Shown here: positions 37,329 through 45,537 of the stretch, piece by piece
Layout: each line of letters starts with the position of its first letter
How positions within the stretch are numbered: the stretch's first letter is position 1
Source: JADJVL01 sp046331545
Lineage (GTDB): Bacteria; Acidobacteriota; Holophagae; Holophagales; Holophagaceae
Direction of reading: 5' to 3'
Assembly: GCA_046331545.1 (NCBI GenBank)
Contig: JAXLQR010000002.1
Location: 1,550,001 to 1,614,000 of the forward strand
DNA: 64,000 bases
The notes under the pieces: model-generated
Seen by the model: the letters and a program-made list of their open reading frames with translations, nothing else
Told to the model about the DNA's origin: nothing
The model's database searches: none
Made by a program: the position numbers and the translations under genes

Positions 37329-40300
37329 TTAATTCCTTAGATTATTAATTCTGTTTTTATTTCTTTCTAAAAGCTGCGATGACTCCCGCTCTGCAACATT
37401 CACAGCATATTCATGCAAGGTATGATTACCATGAACTTTCCCACCTTCTGTGGATTTTTTAGGATCATCCGAATCCTTGTTCAATTCTCCATGTGTCCCG
37501 GGTTTATCATCAAATGGGCGAGCCAAATTAAAATTACCAGTCCTTAATTCTTTGTTCAATTTACCGATGAGCTCCTTATCACCACCAGCGAGCGCTTCTT
37601 TAAGGGTCGGCAACTCCCCCGGTTTTGCGTCAGGGTGAACCTTTAAAAATATCTCGACATAATTGCTATGCGAATAAAAATCCTGTACTGCATGAAGTGC
37701 ATCTCCGATCCCTTTAACGGTACCTAATGATTCTTTCTTTGAAACAAAAGTATTAAAGTTATCAATAATGCTATTTATATTTGATTTTCCATCAAAATGT
37801 TGATTCTTCATCATTGGATGTTTAAAATCAGTGTCTTTTACTCGCGCGACTATTCCAAAAATAAAATTGTTATTCGTAATCCCTGCCTTTATTGCTGATC
37901 TGAACGTAATACCCTGATGAATTCCCACCTTAAATAACCCGGTTATATCCACCGAACTAGCTGGTTGGTTTTGAACATATGAATATATATTCCAACTCTG
38001 CGTCAGTTCAAAATGCTGATCCTGCGCCGGGTCCGTAGATAAGAACCGGTGATACATCGGCCCATAGAACCTTGCCTGCATGTAGATCAACCCGCTCGGA
38101 TCGGTCTGCTCGTGGTTCGTGAACCCTTTCGCCACGCGCGCCTGGTCGGCCTGGGCGAGGAGGCTTTCGCCGAAGGGGAGGAACTTCTGTTCCACCACGT
38201 TCCCGCCGGGCTCGACGACGAAGCGGGGGCTGCCGAGGTGGTCCACCAGGGTCACGGTCACGCCGGTGGCGCTGATCTCGGCGACTTCCTTGGTGCCGAG
38301 GTAGACGATGTCGCGCTTCCACGTCAGCGGACCGAGGGTTCCCGTCTGCACGGTCACCGTCACGGAGGCGGCGCCGGACAGGGCGCCGTTGGTCGCCGTC
38401 ACCGTGTAGGTCGTCGTCGTGCCCGGCGTGACGCTGATGGTGGTGGTGCCCACGGGGATGGGGACATCCCCCGGCGTCAGCACCTGGGACGTCACCGTCC
38501 CCGTCACCGTCCAGGACAGCGTCGTGGACTGGGTGCCGGTCACCGTCGCGGGGGTGGCGGTGAGGTTCGACACCACCGGCGCCTGGGACGCCGCGTTGAC
38601 GGTCAGCGTCACCGTCGCGCTGTTCGAACCCGCAGCGTTGGAGGCCGTCACCGAATAGTTCGCTTGCGCCGCGGCCGCCGTGGGCGTGCCGCTGATCTGG
38701 CCGTTCGAGGTGCCGAAGGACAGGCCCGCCGGCAGCGCCGGGCTGACGCTCCACGACGTGGCCGCGCCGCCGGTGTTCGCCGGCGTCATCGCCGTCATCG
38801 GCGTGCCCACCGTCAGCGTCGCCGAGCTGGGGCTGTAGCTGATGGACGGCGCCGCGGTGGCGGGATCCACGATGATCGTCACCGTGGTGCTGCCCGACCC
38901 CGCCGCGTTGGACGCCGTCACCACGTAGTTCGTCGCGACCTGGGCCGCCGCGGGGACGCCGCTGATCTGGCCGCTGGCGGTGTCGAACACCAGGCCCTGG
39001 GGCAGCGCCGGCGTCACGCTCCAGGACGTCGCCGTCCCGCCGCTGTTGGACGGCGTCATCGCCGCCATGGCGGTGCCCGCCACCAGGGTGACGGAAGCCG
39101 GACTGTAGCCGATCACCGGCGCCTGCAGGGCCGCGTTCACCGTGAGCGTCACCGTCGTGCTGTTCGAGCCCTGCGCGTTGGCGGCCGTCACCGTGTAGGC
39201 CGTGGCGGCCCGGGCCGCCGTGGGCGTCCCGCTGATCTGGCCGTTCGCGGTGTTGAAGCCGAGCCCCGCCGACAGCGCCGGGCTGATGGACCAGGAGGTC
39301 GCCGCGCCGCCGGTGTTCGTCGGCGTCAGGGGCGCCATGGCTGTGCCCGTGGTCAGCGTCGCGGTATTAGGACTGTAGCTGATGGACGGCGCCTGGGCGG
39401 ACCCGACGACCGAGATCGTCACCGTGGCCGAGCTGCTGCCGTTGGCGTTCGAGGCGGTGACCGTGTACCCCGTGAGGACGCGGGAGGCCGTGGGCGTGCC
39501 GCTGATGACGCCCGTGGAGGCGTTGAGGCTGATCCCCGCCGACAGCGGCGGATTGATGCTCCAGGCGCTCGCCGCGCCGCCGGCGTTGAGCGGGTTCAGG
39601 GCCGACATGGCCACGCCCACCGTGAGGTCGGCCGAATTCGGGGAGTACCCGATGGAGGGGGGCGGCGGGCCCGCCACCACCGCCAGGGTGAGCGTGGCGG
39701 AACCGCTGCCGCCGGCGTTGGCGGCCGTCACCGTGTAGGTGGCCTGGGCCGCGGGCGCCGTCGGGGTGCCGCTGATCTGGCCGTTGGCCGTGTTGAACGC
39801 CAGGCCCGACGGCAGCGCCGGGCTCACGCTCCACGCCGTGGAGGCGCCGCCGCTGTTGGCGGGCACCATCGTCGCGATGGCCGTGCCGACATAGAAGGTG
39901 GCCGTGCTCGGGCTGTAGGCCGGGACCGGGGCCTTCGGGTTGATGGAGAGCGTCACCGTGGCGGTGCCGCTGCCGCCGGCATTGGTGGCCGTCACCGTGT
40001 AGGCCGTGGCCGCCTGGGCCGCCGTGGGCGTGCCGCTGAGCTGGCCCGTGGAGGTGCTGAAGGCGAGGCCCGAGGGCAGCGCCGGGCTGATGGACCAGGA
40101 CGTGGCAGTCCCGCCCGCATTGGAAGGCGTCATCGCCGCCATGGCCGTGCCCACCGTCAGCGTCGCCGAATTCGGGCTGTAGCTGATGACCGGCGCCGCG
40201 GCGGGCGGGTTCACCGTGAGGGTGAGGGTCGTGCTCCCCGAGCCCGCCGCGTTGGTGGCCGTGACCGTATAGGCGGTCGCGGCCTGGACCGCCGCAGGCG

Positions 40301-41165
40301 TCCCCGAGAGCTGTCCGGTGGAGGTGCTGAAGGCCAGCCCCGAAGGCAGCGCCGGGCTGATGCCCCAGGACGCGGCTGCTCCGCCCGTATTGGAAGGCGT
40401 CATCGCCGCCATGGCCGTGCCCACCGCCAGCGTCGCCGAATTCGGGCTGTAGCTGATGACCGGCGCCTGGAGCGCCGCGTTCACGGTGAGGGTCACCGTC
40501 GTGGTCCCCGAACCCGCCGCGTTGGTGGCGGTCACCGTGTAGGCCGTCGAAGCCTTGGCCGCGGTGGGCGTCCCGCTGATCTGGCCGGTGGACGTGCTGA
40601 AACCGAGCCCGGCCGGGAGGGCCGGACTGATGGACCAGGATGTCGCCGCCCCGCCACTGTTCGTCGGCGTCATCGCCGCCATGGCGGTGCCCACCGTGAG
40701 GGTGGCCGAGTTCGGGGAGTAGGCGACCACCGGGGCCGCGAGGGAGGTCACGGTCAGCGTCGCGGAGGCGCTGGTGGTGGACAGCCATCCTGAGCGACCT
40801 AGGTCCCGCACGACCACCCGGTACTGGTAGCCGTTCATCCCGGCGGTGGTCGCCCCGGTGCTGTAGCTCGTTGCATTGGCACCGAGGATCAGGGAGAAGT
40901 CCCCGGTGGTCCTCCGGTACCACTGGTACGTTAGGTTCGCGGGCGCCGATCCCGTCGCCGCCACCGTGAAGGTGGCCGGCTGGCCCGCGGCGACGGTCTG
41001 GCTCTGGGGCTGCGTCGTGATGGTCGGCGCCTGGGCCCAGGCCGCGAGGGAGGCCATGCCGAAGCCGAGGGCCAGGGCCGCGCGCCGGAGCCTGTCGAGG
41101 AGACCGGCCGGGCGCGGGGGCAGGGAATTGATGGAAGCAATCGAGGGGGTCATCGTCGCGCTCAC
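37329..41165 (-). CDS. Secreted Ig-repeat/RHS-core protein with C-terminal Het-C/zinc-phospholipase-like effector tip
   Basis: A 1278-residue protein. It starts at a GTG overlapping the stop of the RHS gene upstream (or ATG 41153) and has its own signal peptide (ALALGFGMASLAAWAQA). Then come one Ig-like domain (TQPQSQTVAAGQPATFTVAA), eight repeats of about 88 residues of the He_PIG type (residues about 144-850), another Ig-like domain, and the RHS-associated core (DHLGSPRFVVEPGG, KFLPFGESLL, LIYMQARFYGPMYHRFLSTD, then NIYSYVQNQPASSVDITG). The last ~200 residues, encoded in AT-rich DNA, carry GDALHAVQDFYSHSNYVE and a later HGNHTLHEYAVNVA, which resemble the histidine/aspartate sites of Het-C and zinc-dependent phospholipase C proteins. 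It is a likely antibacterial or contact toxin. Confidence 0.82.
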   Translation of the reverse strand: MSATMTPSIASINSLPPRPAGLLDRLRRAALALGFGMASLAAWAQAPTITTQPQSQTVAAGQPATFTVAATGSAPANLTYQWYRRTTGDFSLILGANATSYSTGATTAGMNGYQYRVVVRDLGRSGWLSTTSASATLTVTSLAAPVVAYSPNSATLTVGTAMAAMTPTNSGGAATSWSISPALPAGLGFSTSTGQISGTPTAAKASTAYTVTATNAAGSGTTTVTLTVNAALQAPVISYSPNSATLAVGTAMAAMTPSNTGGAAASWGISPALPSGLAFSTSTGQLSGTPAAVQAATAYTVTATNAAGSGSTTLTLTVNPPAAAPVISYSPNSATLTVGTAMAAMTPSNAGGTATSWSISPALPSGLAFSTSTGQLSGTPTAAQAATAYTVTATNAGGSGTATVTLSINPKAPVPAYSPSTATFYVGTAIATMVPANSGGASTAWSVSPALPSGLAFNTANGQISGTPTAPAAQATYTVTAANAGGSGSATLTLAVVAGPPPPSIGYSPNSADLTVGVAMSALNPLNAGGAASAWSINPPLSAGISLNASTGVISGTPTASRVLTGYTVTASNANGSSSATVTISVVGSAQAPSISYSPNTATLTTGTAMAPLTPTNTGGAATSWSISPALSAGLGFNTANGQISGTPTAARAATAYTVTAANAQGSNSTTVTLTVNAALQAPVIGYSPASVTLVAGTAMAAMTPSNSGGTATSWSVTPALPQGLVFDTASGQISGVPAAAQVATNYVVTASNAAGSGSTTVTIIVDPATAAPSISYSPSSATLTVGTPMTAMTPANTGGAATSWSVSPALPAGLSFGTSNGQISGTPTAAAAQANYSVTASNAAGSNSATVTLTVNAASQAPVVSNLTATPATVTGTQSTTLSWTVTGTVTSQVLTPGDVPIPVGTTTISVTPGTTTTYTVTATNGALSGAASVTVTVQTGTLGPLTWKRDIVYLGTKEVAEISATGVTVTLVDHLGSPRFVVEPGGNVVEQKFLPFGESLLAQADQARVAKGFTNHEQTDPSGLIYMQARFYGPMYHRFLSTDPAQDQHFELTQSWNIYSYVQNQPASSVDITGLFKVGIHQGITFRSAIKAGITNNNFIFGIVARVKDTDFKHPMMKNQHFDGKSNINSIIDNFNTFVSKKESLGTVKGIGDALHAVQDFYSHSNYVEIFLKVHPDAKPGELPTLKEALAGGDKELIGKLNKELRTGNFNLARPFDDKPGTHGELNKDSDDPKKSTEGGKVHGNHTLHEYAVNVAERESSQLLERNKNRINNLRN
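38615..40736 (-). repeat. Eight tandem He_PIG (Ig-like) repeats, about 265 bp each
   Basis: Each unit begins with SYSPNSATLTVGTAMAAMTP, continues through SWSISPALPAGL and GQISGTPTAA and ends in YTVTATNAAGSGTTTVTLTV. Units 1-3 and 6-8 are closest; unit 5 is the most diverged. Such repeats form stalks that hold functional domains away from the surface, and unit number often varies between strains. Confidence 0.9.
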
Positions 41166-44100
41166 TGGACCACCGCCTCGTACTCGCTCACCAACTGGCG
41201 CTGGTCGTTGTAGAGCTTCACCTGCACCTTCTGGAGCGTCAGCGGCGGCGCGGTCCCCGCGTAGGTCTCGATCCGCGTCCGGAGGCCCTCCGAGGTGTAC
41301 GCGTACTTCTCGGTGACATTCCGCTCGTAGTCCACCGTCTGGCTCACGCGCCCCAGGGCGTCATAGGCGAGGGTCACCGTCCGCTGCGACTGTCCCGCCT
41401 GCTTGTAGATCCGCGTGAGGTTGCCCTGGGCGTCGTAGAGCGCGCCGGTCCCGGTGCTTCCCCCCAACGTGAACGCCGGGATGCGGTTCTTCAGCCATTC
41501 CGCGTCCCCCTTGGAGAACTCGAAATTGTTGAGGTTGGCCTGCAGCCCGACGGGAACCGGGTTCGGGGAGGTCGCGGTGCTGCTCTTGGTCTGGTTCCCG
41601 AAGGCGTCGTAGTCGTAGTCCTGCACGAGGGTCTGGTTGACGCCCCACGCCTCCGGCAGCTTCACCGTCGCCTTCGCCAGGCGGTTCAGTTTGTCGTACT
41701 CGAAGGCGTCGGTCCCGTCGCCGATCATCCGCCCCGCGGGGTCGTAGGCGTAGGTCCAGCTCGAGGCGGGGCGGAGCAGGGCCCCGCCGGCCGCCTGGTG
41801 GGCCATCCCGGCCAGGCGCGTCTGGTCGCCGTCGTAGCTGAAGACGCTCTTCAGCCCCCGCGCGAAGGTGATGCCGGTGGGGAGATCCGCCTCGTTGAAG
41901 CCGGTGACCGTGGCGAGGGCCCCCAGCAGCGCCTCCGAGACCCCGGTGCCCCGCCCGCTGGCGGCAGAGTAGGGATAGCTGAGCGAGCGTCCGCTCGGAA
42001 GCATGGCGGACGTGCGGAAGCCGTCGGCGTTGTAGGCGAAGGACTGGGTGAAGGATTGAGCCGCCGCCCCCGGCGAGGGCGGCACCCAGGTGGTCAGCTC
42101 GCCCAGCCGGCCGTTCAGGCCGGTGTAGCTGAAGGTGGTCGTGACGGCGCCGTCGGTGGCGCTGGCGAGCTTGCCGAGCCCGTTGGGGCCCTGGTCATAG
42201 GCGTAGCTCTGGCTCACCGAGCCGTCCACCGCCGTCACCGTCTTGACCCGGCTCATCCAGTCGTTGTAGGTGGTGTTCACGACCCGACCGGCGTAGTCCG
42301 TGGTCTGGGGCTTGCCGGAGACCGTGAAGTCCGAATAGGTCGTGGTCCCGCTCTCGGGCTGGGTGAGGCTGGTCAGCCAGCCCAGGGCGTTGTAGCTCCA
42401 GGTCCGGAGCTGGAGACCCGCGACGCTGGCCTGGGACACCTGCCGGATGCGGTCCGCGTCGTCATACTGGTAGCTGGTGGTCTGGCCCAGGGCATCCGTG
42501 ACCTGGAGCAGGCGGCCGAGCCCGTCGGACGAGAAGGTCGTGGTGAGGTTCAGGCCTCCCGGGTTCACCGTGACCGTCCGGTTCGTGCCGCTGTAGCTGG
42601 TCACCGTCACGACGTTCAGCGGATCAGTGATCCGCGTCGGCCGGCCCAGGGGGTCGTCATACTGGGTCGACGTGCCCGGCGAAGGATGGCCCCAGACCGA
42701 TTCGAAGGTCAGGCGGTCCGCGATGTCGTAGGTGAACGTCTTCACCTCCCCGGTCGGCTTCTGGATGGACGCCAGCTTGCCGAAGGGCGTGTACGCATAG
42801 GTGGTCGTCCGGGGCCCCTGGGTGACCGTCGCGTGGAGGAGGTCCGGGTACCCGATGACGGTGGGCGTCTCCCCGCCGGGCGGCGTGATGCCCGTCAGCC
42901 GGCCCACCGCGTCCCGGGTGAAGGAGGTCCGCAGCCCGTTCAGGTCCGTCTGGGAGAGCGGCCGGCCCAGGGGGTCGTTCTCCTGGAGTAGCGAGCCGGG
43001 CGCCCCGTCCAGCGTGATGGCGTTCATGAAGCCGTAGGCGTCATAGCCGTACGAGACGCCCAGCGTGCCCGTGGCGCCTGACAAGGCCTGCACCTGGACG
43101 TGCGAGACGTTCGCGGTGCCGGGGACGTAGCTGAACGAGGTTTTCAGGCTCGGCGATCCGTCGGGGTTGATGGTGACGGAGTCCACCAGGGAAGTCCCAG
43201 GGAGATAGACCGTGTCTACCCTCGGTTGGCCCGTCGGGGTTTCGGACTCGACGCGGGGGCCGAGCCAGAGCTCGGGAACGAACTTCCATCCCCGCTGAAC
43301 ATCCCGGTTGAGGTCCGCCTGGCCCGTCTGGGTCACGCGCCTGGTGGAGAGCCCCCAGCCGTAATTCACCGAGTCCCAGTAGTTCTTCCGTTCGTCCACG
43401 ACAAACCCCTCCAGCGCATGCACGGTGGAGGTATGGATGGGATAGGGCAGACTGCCAACCTGGGGGAGCCCATCGGGATTGCCGACCTTCCTCAGGCTCC
43501 ACTCGTCGAAGGTCTGCACGGTATGAGGTGACCCGCCCAGAGGCCCGATGTATTCGGACTGCTTGATCAAGTGCTTGAGGTGGGCGAGGGTCTGCATCTG
43601 CTGGTCGGGGGTTCCACCAGCCCCGCTGGTATCCAGTGGTTCGACGAAGTGATGGACCGCCTTCCTCCCATCGGGGTAGGTGATGGTGTCCATGAACGTC
43701 TTGCTGACCCAAGGGGCCGCCCAAGTGTGCCCGGCCATGTCCCCCGTCAGCCTGGGGACCCACCGTGAGTGGGAAGTCACCCGGGTCTGCCCGCCCCCCT
43801 GCTCCGTGATGGTGTCAACGCCATACATGAACGCCTGAAGCCTGTCCCAACTGTAGCCCCCGAAGTCCTGGGTCGCCTTGTTCCGAACGTAGGGATAGAC
43901 GCTCCAGTCGAAGGTCAAGGACCGGGTCGGGTACGTGATGGTCCTCAGGACACTAGGCCCATGAGCTGCCGGGTCCGGATTGCCAGGCGGATAGGCTGCA
44001 CCGGGGGCATATGAGAACTGAATGGTTTCGTTGTTCGCGAGCTGGGTGACCAGCCTGGGAACGAGCTTCTCGGAAGCATCCTCGGGATCAGCGGTGATCG

Positions 44101-45178
44101 GGTCAGGGTTGGTCGGTTTCGCCAGGTCGGCGTGGATGAGGTACCCACTCGGGGGCTCCGACACGCCTGTAATTCCCGCATACGTCACATTCACACGGAC
44201 CTCGGGGTCCCCCGGGGTCTGTACCTGGAGTTGCACCGACAAGGTGGGGCCCAGGATGGAGCCGCGCTTCCACCACGAGACCTGATACGAGTCCCCGGTG
44301 TACGTGAAGTGAAGGGCTTCGTCGAAGCGGCTGACGATCTTGGAGAGGCGATAGCGACCTTCGTGAACAATCAAGGTCTCGAATTGACCACTCCCTTGGT
44401 TCACCGTCTTGGTGTTCTCGATGAGACCAATGAACTCGAATTCATATCCCCGATCCCCCTCGATCATCAGAAGCAGCGATGGGAAGGTGTACTCCGTGGT
44501 GGATCCCACACCGACGAGCTCGGTGATGGTCCGTTCGGGATGGGCGGCGTCCGCCAGCCCAAGCACCAGGCCCCCCGTGGACGTCACACGGCTCATCTCG
44601 GGCGCGTCAGTCTCAGGCGGAAGGGCACCAGCATGGGTGGTCCGCCGAGGTCGGCGGGTTACCGTGAAGCCCGAGTATCCAAAATTGCTGAGGAGCGCTG
44701 CCTTGTCGATGACCGGCCTCGGATTCGACCAGTCATCCGAGAACACGCCCGTCGGCCCCCCGAGGACCGTGTAGTTCTCACTGAACGGGGAGGCCGGCAG
44801 GTTGTAGATCCTGAGGTTGAACACACCAGGGTGGAGCGAGGCCTTGCTTGGGAGTTCCGTGTTGTAGTACTGCTCCGTGGAGTTGCCGTAGGGATCCTGG
44901 TATATGAATGCCTGCGTCGTGACCTGCGGAGCCCAGCGGCAGGCGAGCACCGGGCGAAAGAAGACCGTGTTCGACCCGATCCCCGGCCCCAGGGGAATGT
45001 TCATGCTCACCGCGCCCGTGGCGGAGTCCACTTCAGCCCCCGCGTGGAAGGTCGCGGGGGTCTTGGCCCGATCGAACTTCACCTCGGAGAAGGAGGTCTG
45101 GTAGCTCTGCGCGGCCAGCGGCACGCCCGTAGCGAGCAGGCATAGGATCACAGGACGGGCAAGGGCGCGGGCGCTCAT
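41162..45178 (-). CDS. Secreted RHS/YD-repeat protein lacking the RHS core and tip
   Basis: A 1338-residue protein with a signal peptide (RPVILCLLATGVPLAAQS). Residues about 25-700 are a large N-terminal region with GAVSMNIPLGPGI near the start, typical of secreted RHS proteins. From about residue 706 there are many YD repeats (YGYDAYGFMNAITLD, TFTYDIADRLTF, TSYQYDDADRIRQV, YDPAGRMIGDGTDAFEYD and others) that would form the shell of an RHS cage. It ends at YNDQRQLVSEYEAVVQ; in single-chain relatives this point leads on to the RHS core. Here the core is on the next gene, which has a new signal peptide and overlaps the stop by 4 bases. Confidence 0.88.
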   Translation of the reverse strand: MSARALARPVILCLLATGVPLAAQSYQTSFSEVKFDRAKTPATFHAGAEVDSATGAVSMNIPLGPGIGSNTVFFRPVLACRWAPQVTTQAFIYQDPYGNSTEQYYNTELPSKASLHPGVFNLRIYNLPASPFSENYTVLGGPTGVFSDDWSNPRPVIDKAALLSNFGYSGFTVTRRPRRTTHAGALPPETDAPEMSRVTSTGGLVLGLADAAHPERTITELVGVGSTTEYTFPSLLLMIEGDRGYEFEFIGLIENTKTVNQGSGQFETLIVHEGRYRLSKIVSRFDEALHFTYTGDSYQVSWWKRGSILGPTLSVQLQVQTPGDPEVRVNVTYAGITGVSEPPSGYLIHADLAKPTNPDPITADPEDASEKLVPRLVTQLANNETIQFSYAPGAAYPPGNPDPAAHGPSVLRTITYPTRSLTFDWSVYPYVRNKATQDFGGYSWDRLQAFMYGVDTITEQGGGQTRVTSHSRWVPRLTGDMAGHTWAAPWVSKTFMDTITYPDGRKAVHHFVEPLDTSGAGGTPDQQMQTLAHLKHLIKQSEYIGPLGGSPHTVQTFDEWSLRKVGNPDGLPQVGSLPYPIHTSTVHALEGFVVDERKNYWDSVNYGWGLSTRRVTQTGQADLNRDVQRGWKFVPELWLGPRVESETPTGQPRVDTVYLPGTSLVDSVTINPDGSPSLKTSFSYVPGTANVSHVQVQALSGATGTLGVSYGYDAYGFMNAITLDGAPGSLLQENDPLGRPLSQTDLNGLRTSFTRDAVGRLTGITPPGGETPTVIGYPDLLHATVTQGPRTTTYAYTPFGKLASIQKPTGEVKTFTYDIADRLTFESVWGHPSPGTSTQYDDPLGRPTRITDPLNVVTVTSYSGTNRTVTVNPGGLNLTTTFSSDGLGRLLQVTDALGQTTSYQYDDADRIRQVSQASVAGLQLRTWSYNALGWLTSLTQPESGTTTYSDFTVSGKPQTTDYAGRVVNTTYNDWMSRVKTVTAVDGSVSQSYAYDQGPNGLGKLASATDGAVTTTFSYTGLNGRLGELTTWVPPSPGAAAQSFTQSFAYNADGFRTSAMLPSGRSLSYPYSAASGRGTGVSEALLGALATVTGFNEADLPTGITFARGLKSVFSYDGDQTRLAGMAHQAAGGALLRPASSWTYAYDPAGRMIGDGTDAFEYDKLNRLAKATVKLPEAWGVNQTLVQDYDYDAFGNQTKSSTATSPNPVPVGLQANLNNFEFSKGDAEWLKNRIPAFTLGGSTGTGALYDAQGNLTRIYKQAGQSQRTVTLAYDALGRVSQTVDYERNVTEKYAYTSEGLRTRIETYAGTAPPLTLQKVQVKLYNDQRQLVSEYEAVVQ

Positions 45179-45537
45179 GGGGACTCCGTTATGGGACTTG
45201 GGTCAGGCAGGCGACGAGTCCGCATGGGTCTTGCGTGCAGCGCCAGACCCATCTTGGCAACCCGACTCGCGTGTGCGCAACCAGGAATACAAGTGTTGCA
45301 ACATGCGGTTTTCGGGCATCGCCTCCCAGCAATGGTTTCACCCGACTCATGGATGACCGCCCCATCGCTGGAACCTGGAACGAGCCTCCGAGGGCGGCGA
45401 TGGGAGGGACGCGAGGACTGCCCAGCACCCGGTGAATGCCTCGTTCCATGGCCGCACGGGCCTCGACAGTCCGGACCTTCGCATCAAACGAAGAACGCCC
45501 GGCTTTCGCCGGGCGTTCCAGGTGAAGCGTGTTCCGC
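45179..45537. other. Non-coding gap with terminator and RHS promoter region
   Basis: This 359-base stretch holds the terminator of the TonB receptor gene at 45493-45518 and the upstream region of the RHS gene, with a GGAG ribosome site 7 bases before the ATG at 45178. Short frames inside it show no leader, motif or ribosome site. I see no clear -10/-35. Confidence 0.6.
45493..45518 (-). terminator. Intrinsic terminator of the TonB receptor gene 45538-48423
   Basis: A perfect 11-bp stem (GAACGCCCGGC / GCCGGGCGTTC) with a TTTC loop, 20 bases after the stop on the minus strand, followed on that strand by TTCGTTTG. Good rho-independent terminator. Confidence 0.85.

Noticed and set aside
38049..40793. 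914-codon plus-strand frame across the Ig repeats
   Set aside because: Antisense of the repeat array; low-complexity Arg/Gly/His composition.
41150..41170. A frameshift splitting one RHS gene
   Set aside because: The downstream chain begins with a full signal peptide and an Ig-like domain, so it reads as a separate exported protein; it is still worth a read check.
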